Source of the DNA: a bacterium
GTDB lineage: Bacteria > SAR324 > XYD2-FULL-50-16
Assembly: GCA_024275165.1 (NCBI GenBank)
Contig: JAJRZQ010000002.1
Span: forward strand, 62,001 to 126,000
DNA: 64,000 bases
Reading direction: 5' to 3'
Under the pieces are notes generated by a model. That model was given only the letters and a program-made list of their open reading frames with translations, did not search any database and was not told the origin of the DNA. A program made the position numbers and the translations under genes. Positions 34,149-43,287 of the stretch are shown in pieces (positions within the stretch are counted from its first letter, which is position 1; every line of letters begins with the position of its first letter).

Positions 34149-34894
34149 AAGCCGTTGAAGTTTGCCCAGACAAACCATAATAAGGTTAAAATTTCAGTAA
34201 CTTCACCAGCGGCCCCTAAGAGGTCTCCGGTGATTCCGCCGAGGCGCCGCTGGGCCAAAAAGCCAACCCCTTCGGTGCTCACCAGGGCCATCAGTAGGGC
34301 GCCTCCCCCGACCATTCCAAAGGGCCAAGCGCAGGCCAGGGCCCCGGCCCAGGCAAGGCCGGCCTGCCAAAGCTTAGCCTGGTCCACCCAGTTTTTCCCC
34401 GTACCAGAGCGGTTGGCGTAGTTTTGCCGGTAAGCGAGCCAAGCCATGCCCGCCCGGGAAGCGGGCAGCAGGCTCAAGAGCCACCAAACCTGCCCCCCTT
34501 GCAGCAGCAAAACGAGCAATTGCCATTTGAGGGTTAGGGCAAAAAAGAGGGAGATCACCCCAAAGCTGCCTAAACGAGGGTCTTTGAGGATCAACAACCG
34601 TTCGCTTTTTGGTTTTAGGGCGAAAAGGCCGTCGGCCGCGTCGGCTAAGCCATCAAGGTGCATGGAGCCGGTCAAGAGGCTCCACAATAGAAGGAGCAGC
34701 AGAGCCAATAGACTAGGGGGAAGCTCAGAAGAAAGGGCGGTTGCCAGGGAAGCCAAAATCGAGCCTAGGCCTAAACCGATCCAGGGGAACCAAGGTAAGG
34801 CTTGCTGCACCGGGCTAGAGCGAGGAGGAAAAAAGGGGATCGCCGTCAGGGTCGAAAAAGCGGTCAGAAAGGAGTCCACCAGAGGCCTTATCAT
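34145..34894 (-). CDS. cobS: Adenosylcobinamide-GDP ribazoletransferase (cobalamin synthase)
   Basis: 249 residues, strongly hydrophobic with 6-7 membrane segments. The signature HLDGLADAADGLF (near residue 79) and LKDPRLGSFGV are diagnostic for CobS. It joins adenosylcobinamide-GDP and alpha-ribazole at the membrane. It is the first gene of the operon and lies directly behind a cobalamin riboswitch. No corrin-ring genes are seen, so the locus fits salvage, although the ring genes could be elsewhere. Confidence 0.95.
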   Translation of the reverse strand: MIRPLVDSFLTAFSTLTAIPFFPPRSSPVQQALPWFPWIGLGLGSILASLATALSSELPPSLLALLLLLLWSLLTGSMHLDGLADAADGLFALKPKSERLLILKDPRLGSFGVISLFFALTLKWQLLVLLLQGGQVWWLLSLLPASRAGMAWLAYRQNYANRSGTGKNWVDQAKLWQAGLAWAGALACAWPFGMVGGGALLMALVSTEGVGFLAQRRLGGITGDLLGAAGEVTEILTLLWFVWANFNGL

Positions 34895-34929
34895 GGGGCC
34901 TCCATTTGAAATGTCCGCATGATTCCTGT

Positions 34930-35105
34930 TCCACGAGGGGTTGATGCCTTAAGGCTTTGACGGGCTCTGACTTATCCTCATGGGGGACTTACAGTTGCGG
35001 GCCAGTGAGGGATTTACACCCTGCTTCACCGTCTTGAAAAATCAAGCTAGCGGTTTTCTGGAGGGGAGTCAAACCCCTTGTCCGAAAAAGGCTCAACCCC
35101 TAAAA
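34930..35105 (-). promoter_or_regulatory. Cobalamin riboswitch upstream of cobSUT
   Basis: On the minus strand the aptamer core is visible between about 35045 and 34953: GACGGTGAAGCAGGGTGTAA, ATCCCTCACTGGCCCGCAAC, TGTAAG and the closing segment AAGTCAGAGCCCGTC, with the outer stem GACGG/CCGTC. Outside it AGGGGTTGA (about 35087-35097) is complementary to TCAACCCCT (about 34936-34944), forming a possible switching helix. The ATG of cobS is about 60 bases downstream, with ribosome-binding site ATGGAGG. High adenosylcobalamin should turn cobSUT off. Confidence 0.92.
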
Positions 35106-35114
35106 TAAAGTAAA

Positions 35115-35256
35115 GGAACCTCTGAAAAAGTCCATCCTTGGACTTTTTCAGCTTTGGCGATTAGGGAGTGAATTCTTGATCACCCAACAAATCAATTCAC
35201 TTTGTGCATTGATTTGGCGGAGCGGGCCTGCCTCGCAAGGCAACTCGGAGTTTTTC
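35115..35256 (+). repeat. Dispersed repeat family B, copy 3
   Basis: About 142 bp starting GGAACCTCTGAAAAAGTC, with the hairpin AAGTCCatccTTGGACTTTT just inside. It includes the family B core CAAATCAATTCACTTTGTG. The right end is weakly conserved (GGAGTTTTTCCC). It lies between the riboswitch region and the PHP gene. Confidence 0.7.
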
Positions 35257-35286
35257 CCTCAACCTTGAATCCATTTTTTTTGAATT

Positions 35287-36065
35287 ATGAACGCCTATAG
35301 CCTACACAATCATACTTTTCGTTGCCAACACGCGGTGGGCGATGTCGCGGAACTAGCCCAAGCGGCCCTGAAAGGGGGTTGCCGGGTCTTAGGGGTTTCG
35401 GATCACACCCCCTTGCCGGATCACCAATGGCCCACGGTACGCATGGGCATGGATGAATTGGACGGCTATTGCCAAGCGATTGACCAGGGGCGGATTGATT
35501 TTCCCTCGTTGAGGATTTTAAAAGGAATGGAATGCGAGTGGTCAAAGGAGTACCAAGCCTTTTATCAAGAGGAACTGTTCGGCAAACGAAGCTTTGATTA
35601 TCTCATTGGCGCGGGGCATTTTTATCAAATTGGAGGGGAATGGCATAGCGGGTTTACCGACTTGAGCGGGGCCAAGGAATTGCGGGCCTATGCCGAGTGG
35701 CTGACCCAGATGATGCAAAGCGGGATCTTTGCCTTTATTGCCCACCCCGATTTATTTGGTTGTTGCAACGAGGCCTGGAACCCCGACTTAGCGGCCTGTT
35801 CCCATGATATTCTCAGTGCTGCCGCGGCGACCCAGACCCCTTTAGAGATCAATGCCAACGGCTTTCGTAAAGCTTGGCGCGCCCCTGGTGGGGGCAGAAG
35901 TTGTCCCTATCCTTGGGAGCCTTTTGGGAGTTGGCGGGGGAATATTCCCTTCAGGTTTTAATCAGCGCGGACGCCCATCATCCCAAGCAACTTTTCACCG
36001 AGCTGGAACCCTGTTATTCTTTATCCCATCGTTTTGGTTTGAAGTTGTGGCGGGGGTTAGAATAA
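35287..36065 (+). pseudogene. PHP-domain phosphatase (histidinol-phosphatase-like), frameshifted
   Basis: The first 211 codons show a PHP domain: SLHNHTFRCQHA at the start, GVSDHTPLP, Glu in LKGMECEWS, GAGHFY and FIAHPDLFG. After PYPWEPF the frame breaks at the T run 35922-35925; adding one T gives WELAGEYSLQVLISADAHHP, which holds the last metal ligands (D-x-H), and the protein ends LWRGLE at 36065. As written, the product ends at 35961 with a wrong tail and lacks those ligands. HisK-like PHP enzymes dephosphorylate histidinol phosphate; the substrate here is not certain. A one-base loss in TTTTT is a classic sequencing error, so the gene may be intact. Confidence 0.82.
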
Positions 36066-36169
36066 AAATGTGGGTGTATACAGGGTTTGCAGCCCTTTTC
36101 TAGGTTATTTCTTGCAAAGCCATGCTATAGCTTGCTATGGAAGTAGAGAGACTTAATAACGCATGAGCC

Positions 36170-39100
36170 ATGATTCGCTTCAGTTTAATCTTTTTATCGT
36201 TGCTGTTGATGACGCGGCTCCTTGGGGCCATCCCCAGCCCTGAGGCCGGTAAAATTAATCTAACAAACTGGAATATAAAAGAAAATAAAATTATTTCTTT
36301 GGCAGGGGAATGGCTCTTTGAAAAAGAGGGTGTACAAAGTCCCTTGCGAGTCCCCGGCAGTTGGAATCCAAAAAGCAAGGCAACCCCTTTAGGGATGGGG
36401 GTCTATCGCTTAACCCTTGTCTTGCCTCCCGACCCTTCCCCTTTAAAAATACATTTTCGCGCCATTCACGGGGCACATCGTTTTTTTGTGAATGATACCT
36501 TCGTTGGCGAGGGGGGGTACGCGGGGGCGGAACAATTGCGTTCTTATCTTTATCCCCTTCCGCATGGAGAGCTGGTCCAACTCCGCTTGGAAATAGAAAA
36601 CAGGGCGCATGATCAAGGTGGACTGGTAAAAACAGTTGAGTTGGGGCAAGCCGAGGCGATGAATCGGCAAGCATTGCGCCGATTTGCCTGGAATTTGTTG
36701 ATTTTTATCGTTTTGTTGGTCATGGCTATGTATCACCTTGGGTTTTATTGGCTGCAACAAGAGATGAAGCATCACCTTTACTTTGCCCTGCTCTGCTTGT
36801 TTGCCGCTCCCATGCAGTTGATTGTCAGTGACGGCTATTGGCTTGGTTTATTTCCCCAGCTCAGTTGGGGGTTTGTCGAGCGGGTTTCGTCGCTGATCGA
36901 ACTCACTTTGGTGTGGGTTCTTTTGCGTTTGGGGCAGACTTTGGCTCAAGGCCGCCAGGAAGGGAAGATATACAAATTATTTTTTGCCTCTATTTTTGTA
37001 TTGGCGGCGGCGGCGCTGTTTTGGCCCCTGGTGTATTATAATGTTCTGATGTATCTGATTGACGCTTGGCTTTGGGCCGCCTTATTGGGGATGACCTTCT
37101 TGTTCTTGAAAGGTTATCGCTCCCGGCAAAGCGGGGTGTTGCTGTACCTGATCGAAGGCTCCATCTGCCTGTTGACTCTAGCCAATGATATCGCCTATGA
37201 CTTCGGGTATAGCCCCCTGGGCCTGTTCACTCCCTTGGCGGTCATTATTATTGTTTTTATTGAGACCTTTTTTGTTGCCCGCAGGTTTAATGTTCGCAAT
37301 CTCGTGATGGAGGATTTATCCAGTCGCGTCTTATGGGAGCAGGCGCAAGGGCGGATTCGCCGCCTCTATGAGGGGGTGGTGGGGCAAGGTTCGAAGGGGG
37401 TGCAAGGCCCTTTGCGTTCCTTATTGCATTTGGCGCAAAAACTTTTGGCCGAGGTGGGGAAACTCTCCCCGGAGGTACGGCTTGATGTGGAGGCGGTTTA
37501 TTTTCAAAGCCTTCGTCTGGGGGCGACTTTAGGCGATATTTTGGATTTTGTCCAAAATGAGGAATTGGAGATCCACTCAGAAAGTCTCGATCTTTTTTTT
37601 CAGGTGGAGACCGTCATTCGTATGCTGAATACCTGGGCGCAGGATCAAGGAGTCGAACTGCGCAACCAATGTCCCCATAATTTGATCGTTTGGGCCGACC
37701 CTTTACGCCTACAGCAGGTTTTGCTGAATCTGCTCGATAACGCGATTCGTTATGGTCAAGGGCCCATTCGGGTGGCGGTCGAGGCGGGGGACGAAGAATG
37801 CGAGATCCTCATTTGCGATGCGGGCCCCGGTTTACCGCAAGTTTGGCAAGACTGGTTGCGGGGGGTGATTGTACTCCAGCCCGAGAGCCAAGGCAGGACC
37901 TTGGGCTTATGGATTTGCAAGCGGCTTTTAGAGGCCCAAGGGACTCAATTGCGGCTCAAGGCCGGCGATCTTGAGCAAACCTGTCTGGGCTTTGGTTTAA
38001 CCCGAGCCCAAGCTCCCGTGGAAACGCCTCTGGTAGAAGTCGGCGAAGACTTGCCCGACCCTCCGAGTTTACCGATGGAAGCGACGATTTTGGTGGTGGA
38101 CGATGAGCCGGCGAACATTATGCTGATGACTCAATTTTTGGCCCAGGCTCAGTTGCGGGTGATTAGCGCCAGTAATGCCATGCACGCGTTGGAATTGGTC
38201 GATGAGCAGGTGCCGGACTTGGTGATTTTAGATTTGTTGATGCCCTGGATGAGCGGCTTTGAACTGTGCGCTAAGTTGCGAGAATATTACGACCCCGTGC
38301 AATTGCCCATTATCGTGGTCACGGGGGTGCAAGATATGTCGAGCTTGATCAAGCTGCTGGATGTAGGAGCCAATGACTATATTGCCAAACCCTTTCAACA
38401 AGCGGAGCTTTTAGCGAGAGTCAAGGGCCAATTGCGACTCAAGGAGCTGGGGCAATACAAAGAAGAACTCAGCCGCCGCAAGTTGATGGAAAAAGATTTA
38501 CAACAGGCTTGGTCGAGGCTCGGGCTGCTGATGGAGCATAGCTTGAACGGGCTGTTTTTTTTAAACCAGGAAGGTTGTTTTTCCTATGTGAATGTTGTAG
38601 CCGCGGCGGTTTTGGAACAGGATGTAAAGCGAATGAAGGGGTTGTGTTTTGAGGATGTGTTTAATGAGCCCTGGCAAGAGCAAAACTGGCAAGTGAATCC
38701 AGAACAGGTTTTAAGTTTAAAGGGAAACGGCAAAGAGGTTCATTGTTCCTTTGTCCTATTAGAAGATAGTTCCGGGGTGCATTTTGCGGGGTTGGTCTCA
38801 GAGAGTCTTTTGCTCCGTTCCGGTCAGATCATCAAGATGAAAACGGTAAGCCGGCAAGAGGGGGTAGAGAAGTTGGAGGTGGTTTGCAAAGATGTACTGC
38901 GGTTGGCGCAGAAGGAGGGGAGTACGATTCTTTCTTGTGTGCAGCGTTTAGAAGCGAGCTTGCTGGAACTCAACAGCGACTTGGCGACCCAAGAGTTTCG
39001 CAAGTCCTTAGTGGAACTGATGCAGCTTGCCTTAGATACTTGGATGAAGAAAACAAAAAAGGGAAAATTGGAATTAGCCGAAGAGTCGGGGATTTGGCGC

Positions 39101-39325
39101 GCTACCTTAGATAACGGGGTGTACCGCACCCGAACCTTGGATAAATATTTAACCCTAGATGCTCTACCGGTTAAACCTCGTTGGAAGGATGTAGTACAAA
39201 CCGCAGAGTTTGTGCTCGAACAATTACGCAAAAAGAAAGTGGTTTCTCGTAATTTGGAACGGGCGATTGAGGAAATTAAAAAAATCGCGGCATCCTTGGA
39301 AGAACGGCGTATTTTTACCAGTTAG
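36170..39325 (+). CDS. Hybrid 7TMR-DISM sensor kinase with receiver and C-terminal domains
   Basis: 1051 residues. A signal peptide and a beta-sandwich 7TMR-DISM extracellular domain (about 20-165) precede seven membrane segments (about 175-380). A dimerisation-like helix region follows without a clear phosphoacceptor His; where SHEIRTPL is expected it reads KGVQGPLRSLLHL. The ATPase has N-box LLNLLDNAIRYG and G1 CDAGPGLP. A receiver domain follows (VVDDEP, phospho-Asp in VILDLLMPW, Lys in YIAKPF, about 640-765), then a PAS-like domain and a C-terminal domain with YRTRTLDKYLTLDALP. That last domain occurs in other signalling proteins; its role is unknown to me. TAG is its stop. Confidence 0.82.
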   Translation: MIRFSLIFLSLLLMTRLLGAIPSPEAGKINLTNWNIKENKIISLAGEWLFEKEGVQSPLRVPGSWNPKSKATPLGMGVYRLTLVLPPDPSPLKIHFRAIHGAHRFFVNDTFVGEGGYAGAEQLRSYLYPLPHGELVQLRLEIENRAHDQGGLVKTVELGQAEAMNRQALRRFAWNLLIFIVLLVMAMYHLGFYWLQQEMKHHLYFALLCLFAAPMQLIVSDGYWLGLFPQLSWGFVERVSSLIELTLVWVLLRLGQTLAQGRQEGKIYKLFFASIFVLAAAALFWPLVYYNVLMYLIDAWLWAALLGMTFLFLKGYRSRQSGVLLYLIEGSICLLTLANDIAYDFGYSPLGLFTPLAVIIIVFIETFFVARRFNVRNLVMEDLSSRVLWEQAQGRIRRLYEGVVGQGSKGVQGPLRSLLHLAQKLLAEVGKLSPEVRLDVEAVYFQSLRLGATLGDILDFVQNEELEIHSESLDLFFQVETVIRMLNTWAQDQGVELRNQCPHNLIVWADPLRLQQVLLNLLDNAIRYGQGPIRVAVEAGDEECEILICDAGPGLPQVWQDWLRGVIVLQPESQGRTLGLWICKRLLEAQGTQLRLKAGDLEQTCLGFGLTRAQAPVETPLVEVGEDLPDPPSLPMEATILVVDDEPANIMLMTQFLAQAQLRVISASNAMHALELVDEQVPDLVILDLLMPWMSGFELCAKLREYYDPVQLPIIVVTGVQDMSSLIKLLDVGANDYIAKPFQQAELLARVKGQLRLKELGQYKEELSRRKLMEKDLQQAWSRLGLLMEHSLNGLFFLNQEGCFSYVNVVAAAVLEQDVKRMKGLCFEDVFNEPWQEQNWQVNPEQVLSLKGNGKEVHCSFVLLEDSSGVHFAGLVSESLLLRSGQIIKMKTVSRQEGVEKLEVVCKDVLRLAQKEGSTILSCVQRLEASLLELNSDLATQEFRKSLVELMQLALDTWMKKTKKGKLELAEESGIWRATLDNGVYRTRTLDKYLTLDALPVKPRWKDVVQTAEFVLEQLRKKKVVSRNLERAIEEIKKIAASLEERRIFTS

Positions 39326-39486
39326 ATTTAATTGAAAATATGTAAAAACAAACCGATAAAAATAAATTTTTGCTATGATCAGCCTTTTTTCCCTTCCTTA
39401 CTTTGACCGATTTCTTTCTTGAACATCTTGCCTCGTCCTAGGTAGATTACCTTATAGATTCCCCCAAGTCGGCTTGAAAATTCGAT

Positions 39487-39517
39487 TTGACGGGTTTCTC
39501 TTTGTACCTTGTATAAG
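39487..39517 (+). promoter_or_regulatory. Predicted sigma-70 promoter of the HU gene
   Basis: TTGACG at 39487 is followed after 17-19 bases by TGTATAAG (39510-39517). Transcription would start near 39524, leaving a short leader before the AGAGAGGA ribosome-binding site and ATG 39547. Confidence 0.6.
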
Positions 39518-39546
39518 CCCATGTGAAACCATCAAGAGAGGAAAAA

Positions 39547-39831
39547 ATGAGTAAAGTGACGAAGGCAGACCTGATTCAGGATGTTGCCGGTAAAGTAGGA
39601 TTATCTAAAACCCAAACTGAAAAAACCATTAACGCTATTTTTGAAGGCTTGACGGGGGCCATGTCCAGTCAGCGCAAAATCGCTTTGGTCGGCTTTGGGA
39701 CTTTTTACACAGCCCAGCGCGCCGCTCGTGAAGGGTTAAACCCTCAGACGGGAAAGCGGATTCAGATTCCTTCTGCTAAAGTGGCAAAGTTTCGTGTAGG
39801 GAAAAACTTGAAAGAAGCGGTGAATGCTTAA
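39547..39831 (+). CDS. hup: HU-family DNA-binding protein
   Basis: 94 residues from the ATG at 39547, chosen for its ribosome-binding site GAGAGGAAA; eight extra codons upstream are not conserved in the family. The motifs KADLIQDVAGKVGLSKTQ, ALVGFGTFYTAQRAAREG and NPQTGKRIQIPSAKVAKFRV match HU/IHF, including the Pro of the DNA-intercalating arm. It bends and compacts DNA. It is a single gene. Confidence 0.96.
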   Translation: MSKVTKADLIQDVAGKVGLSKTQTEKTINAIFEGLTGAMSSQRKIALVGFGTFYTAQRAAREGLNPQTGKRIQIPSAKVAKFRVGKNLKEAVNA

Positions 39832-39936
39832 TAGAGTTTTGAAAAATTCCCACTTACCTTTGATAAAGAAGAGAGTTGTATCCCCTTTCTGAGTCTGTTG
39901 GTGGGGGGGAATCTATTTTTAAGTCCAATGAAGTTG

Positions 39937-40060
39937 AAATTAAAAGAGGATGGGAAATAAAATTTTCTATCCTCTTGCAAATCAAAACGACTCATTTTTG
40001 GATTGGGCAACCCCTCTCTGGGTTGCCTAGAAACCTCTGCATACTCAGAGGTTCCTCAAT
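39937..40060. other. Intergenic region with three hairpins
   Basis: Between HU and the next minus-strand gene (328 bases without a gene) there are three inverted repeats: GAGGATgGGAAA/TTTTCTATCCTC (39941-39978), GGGCAACCC-ctctct-GGGTTGCC (about 40005-40027) and AACCTCTG-catact-CAGAGGTT (about 40032-40053). The last one resembles the ends of repeat families A and B, so this may be a worn repeat copy. No T run follows them. Confidence 0.4.
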
Positions 40061-40159
40061 TGATTGTTGATTCGGGTTTGATTTTTTGTTTTTTCCTCTG
40101 GCTAGGGGCAGCGCCTTTTCTTCCCTTTTTGTTAACGCAAGTGGATCCCTTTATTTTTT

Positions 40160-41212
40160 TTAGGCCTTTGGTTTTGGGTAAAGCTGCGCCTTTTTTACCC
40201 TCGGTGTTTTTTGTACTTGGGCGGCGGCCTGTTTAGTTGAGCTGATTTTTAGAAGCCTCGACCCGGCTTTAGGTAGGGAGGGGAGTTCCGCCTTGTTGAA
40301 GCGGGCTTTGAAGCTCGATTTGACCGGGGTGGCCAAGAGGGGTGAGCTGACCTTTAAGGCTCGTGGCAAGAGGGTAAAACTGGCGGGGAGGTGCCCGATT
40401 TCTACCCCATCGGCAATGAGAGCGTGTTCTTCTCCAACGGCGCGGACTTCCAATTGAGAAAATTGCTGGGTATAAACCTCTGCGTCGTTGCCCTCGCTGA
40501 AGAGTTGTCTTAAGCTTTGCGCTGTGAACGATTGAGTCTGGTTGATTTGATAATAGCGAAATTTATGCTGAAACCCGCGTTGGATCTCGCATAGTTGGGG
40601 CCCATGGGTTACTTGGCTGCCGAGTAAAATGACGGCAAAGAGGTAAGCCCCATTGTAGACCACTTTGTGCTCTGTCATTAAGCTGATTTGGCTTAAGCTT
40701 TTGGGTGCGTTGAAGCCCCTGGCAAAGAGCAATCGGCCTAAGACCCCTTGAAGCAGGCGGGGTAATTTGGGCTGAGGCAGACGCAGGAGGATATCGTTTA
40801 AAACCAACCAACTTTGTGGGCCTCCACTGAAATCAGTGCAATGACAGCGCACTAAGCTCATCATAATGTGGTTTTTACTGCGCAATAAGGCTAAGAGCGA
40901 TTTGTCGTCTGGGGGGTAGTTTAACCCCTGGCAAAGGGCAGAATCCCCTTCGCTGGGCAAAAAGGTGACCAAGACCCCCTCGTTGGCCAGGGGGGGGTAG
41001 ATTAAGTTGATCACCCGAGAACAACCCGCATCAGTGCCGACAATCATCACTCGGTCGAGCTTTGGGGGGAGGTCGATGGAACCGGCGGAGGAATCGACAA
41101 AAATCATCTCCGCCTCTGGCATCGCGCTTAGAAAGCTTGCTTGATGCCTGCGCCAGAAATTCGTGGTCTTGGGGCAGCGTAGCGAGTCGATAATAAAGAG
41201 TTGCTGGGTCAT
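40160..41212 (-). CDS. Divergent lipid-kinase-like (DAGK/YegS fold) protein
   Basis: 350 residues, no signal peptide. The order of elements follows the diacylglycerol kinase catalytic family: RVMIVGTDAGCSRVINLI stands where GGDGTxNEVxN is expected, VTFLPSEGDSALCQGL where LPxGTxNDFAR is expected, and HALIADGVEIGHLPASFTLL corresponds to the C-terminal DGE strand. The nucleotide-binding glycines are changed (GTDAG for GGDGT), so kinase activity is doubtful. The last 60 residues are basic and low-complexity (KPKA end). The identification rests on pattern only. Confidence 0.5.
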   Translation of the reverse strand: MTQQLFIIDSLRCPKTTNFWRRHQASFLSAMPEAEMIFVDSSAGSIDLPPKLDRVMIVGTDAGCSRVINLIYPPLANEGVLVTFLPSEGDSALCQGLNYPPDDKSLLALLRSKNHIMMSLVRCHCTDFSGGPQSWLVLNDILLRLPQPKLPRLLQGVLGRLLFARGFNAPKSLSQISLMTEHKVVYNGAYLFAVILLGSQVTHGPQLCEIQRGFQHKFRYYQINQTQSFTAQSLRQLFSEGNDAEVYTQQFSQLEVRAVGEEHALIADGVEIGHLPASFTLLPRALKVSSPLLATPVKSSFKARFNKAELPSLPKAGSRLLKISSTKQAAAQVQKTPRVKKAQLYPKPKA

Positions 41213-41320
41213 AAGGGGTACCTTTTTTTTTTAGTTTAAAGACTTGTTGAGCGAGTTGCAAGGGGGTTTGACTTTGCCGGGAGTGGGCTTTAGACTGAGG
41301 CCAAAGGACTCAAGGGATTT

Positions 41321-42733
41321 ATGGACGCTAAGTTACGCATACGCCTTCTACAGGTGATTCAGCGGCATCGCCCGGTGCGGTTGTTGGTCGCGGGGGATAT
41401 CATATTGGATAAATACACCTGGGGAGAGGTGGAACGAATCAGCCCCGAGGCGCCGATTCCGGTGGTCAAGGTGGTCAAGGAAGAATACCGACTCGGGGGC
41501 TCGGCCTCTGTGGTGGCCAATTTAGCGGCCTTAGACTGTCAGGTGCTCCCGCTGGGATGGGTGGGGCAAGACGCGGCAGGGGATCAGGTTTTGCGGCTAT
41601 TCCAGGATTTAAAGGTGGAGGTCGCCGGGGTCTTGCGCCTCCAACGGGCCACCACGCTGAAGGATCGGCTTTTAACCAAGCAACAACAATTGTTGAGAGT
41701 GGACTTTGAAGCACCAACGGCAAAGGATACAGGCCTGCAACAGGCCTTGCGGGACAAGGCGGAAAGCTTATTGCGACAGGCCGACGCGGTGGTGCTTTCC
41801 GATTACGCCAAAGGGGTGCTTTCTCCAGGGCTTTTAAGTTTTCTCATTCAAGGGGCTGAGGCCAAACAAATCCCGGTGATCTGCGACCCCGGTAAGGGGG
41901 TGCCCCTAGAGCATTACCAAGGGGTCACTACCTTAAAGCCCAATCGAATGGAAACCGAAGGGGCTACGGGGATGAAGATTCAGGATCAAGCCAGTTTATT
42001 GGCCGCTGCGAAGGCGGTGAAAGAAAAAACAGGGGCGCAATTTCTTTCTCTCAGTTTAGATAAAGAAGGCATTCTTTATTATCAAGATGAAACTCATTGG
42101 GAGGTTTTAGCTACAGAGGCAAGAGAGGTCTATGATGTCACCGGGGCAGGGGATATGGTGGTGAGCGTGATCGCCTGCCTTTTAGCCCAGCAGGTGCCCC
42201 CGATTGAGGCCTTAGCCCTGGCCAATGTGGCGGCGGAAATCGAGATCGGGCATATGGGCGTGGTGCCCATTCCCTTTAGCGAAATCCGAGATTTTTTGGT
42301 GCAGGGCCGCTTGGAGCGAAAAATCACCACTATCGAAGAAATCTTAGCCGAAAAGGGAGAGGGAGAGCAATTGCTCTTTACCAACGGTTATTTCGACCAA
42401 CTCTCCGCTGGGCACTTGCGTTTTTTGATCGAGGCGGCTCGTTTACCCGGTAAATTGGTGGTGGCCATCAACAGTGACGCGAGCATTCAGGCCCGCAAGG
42501 GGGAATTGCCTTTGTTGACGCAAGCGGACCGGGCCCGTTTGTTGGCCAGTTTAGAAAAGGTTTGGAAGGTTTTGATCTTTGAAGAAGAGGACGCGAGTCC
42601 GTTGATTATAAAACTTCGGCCCGAAGTGGTGGTGAAGGGGGAGCGTTTTCGGGGGCGGGAACTCTCCGAATCGCAAGCCATTGCTCAGGTGGGGGCGAAG
42701 ATCGAATATATCCCCCACTTTAGTTATTCTTAA
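41321..42733 (+). CDS. hldE: Bifunctional heptose kinase/adenylyltransferase HldE
   Basis: 470 residues, close to the usual 475. Residues 1-330 form a PfkB-type kinase: DIILDKYTWGEVERISPEAP, GGSASVVANLAAL, and the catalytic DVTGAGDM near 272. Residues 340-470 are the nucleotidyltransferase (TNGYFDQLSAGHLRF, VVKGERFRGREL). The enzyme makes ADP-heptose precursors for LPS core. In the nucleotidyltransferase HxGH motif the first His is Ser (SAGH for HAGH), which may impair adenylyl transfer. The stop overlaps the rsmD start by one base. Confidence 0.93.
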   Translation: MDAKLRIRLLQVIQRHRPVRLLVAGDIILDKYTWGEVERISPEAPIPVVKVVKEEYRLGGSASVVANLAALDCQVLPLGWVGQDAAGDQVLRLFQDLKVEVAGVLRLQRATTLKDRLLTKQQQLLRVDFEAPTAKDTGLQQALRDKAESLLRQADAVVLSDYAKGVLSPGLLSFLIQGAEAKQIPVICDPGKGVPLEHYQGVTTLKPNRMETEGATGMKIQDQASLLAAAKAVKEKTGAQFLSLSLDKEGILYYQDETHWEVLATEAREVYDVTGAGDMVVSVIACLLAQQVPPIEALALANVAAEIEIGHMGVVPIPFSEIRDFLVQGRLERKITTIEEILAEKGEGEQLLFTNGYFDQLSAGHLRFLIEAARLPGKLVVAINSDASIQARKGELPLLTQADRARLLASLEKVWKVLIFEEEDASPLIIKLRPEVVVKGERFRGRELSESQAIAQVGAKIEYIPHFSYS

Positions 42734-43287
42734 TGTTGCGCATTACCGCGGGGAGCCTGAAAAATCGTCGGCTCCAAAGCTTGCCGGGGGCGCAAACCAG
42801 GCCCACCCTAGAAAAAACCAGGGCCATGATCTGCAATAGCTTGGCGGCTCGGTACGACTTAAGGGATTTTCACCTGATTGATCTCTTTGCCGGAACCGGG
42901 GCCTTAGGTTTGGAACTCTATTCCTGGGGCGGCGGCCCTTTGGACTTGATTGAGCAGGAAGCGAAAACCTATCGGGTTCTCCAGGCAAACCTAGCCGCCT
43001 TAGGGGTGGAAAAATCAGCTAGGCTTTGGCAGGCTGATGGGGTAAGGTGGCTGCAAGAAAACCCCTTGGGCGATACTCCCTATTTGATTTTACTCGATCC
43101 GCCCTATGCCGGCGACTTGGCAGAGCGGGCCTTGCGGGTCTTAAGCCGCAGGCGGGCCCAGCTGGCGGGCTCGTTGGTGGTGGTGGAGCGGAGCAAACAT
43201 CAAGGGTTGCCCCCCTTAGAGGGGGTGGAATTATTTAAATCCCGCGTCTTTGGGTCTACGGTGGTTGAATTTTTTGAGGTGCAATGA
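42733..43287 (+). CDS. rsmD: 16S rRNA (guanine966-N2)-methyltransferase
   Basis: 184 residues. The start LRITAGSLKNRRL, RPTLEKTRAMICN, the SAM motif LIDLFAGTGALGLE and the catalytic DPPY are diagnostic of RsmD. It methylates G966 of 16S rRNA. Translationally coupled to hldE (TAATG) and overlapping the next gene by four bases. Confidence 0.95.
   Translation: MLRITAGSLKNRRLQSLPGAQTRPTLEKTRAMICNSLAARYDLRDFHLIDLFAGTGALGLELYSWGGGPLDLIEQEAKTYRVLQANLAALGVEKSARLWQADGVRWLQENPLGDTPYLILLDPPYAGDLAERALRVLSRRRAQLAGSLVVVERSKHQGLPPLEGVELFKSRVFGSTVVEFFEVQ

Noticed and set aside
40005-40053. Closely spaced palindromes as a CRISPR-like array
   Set aside because: The units differ in sequence and there are no regular spacers.
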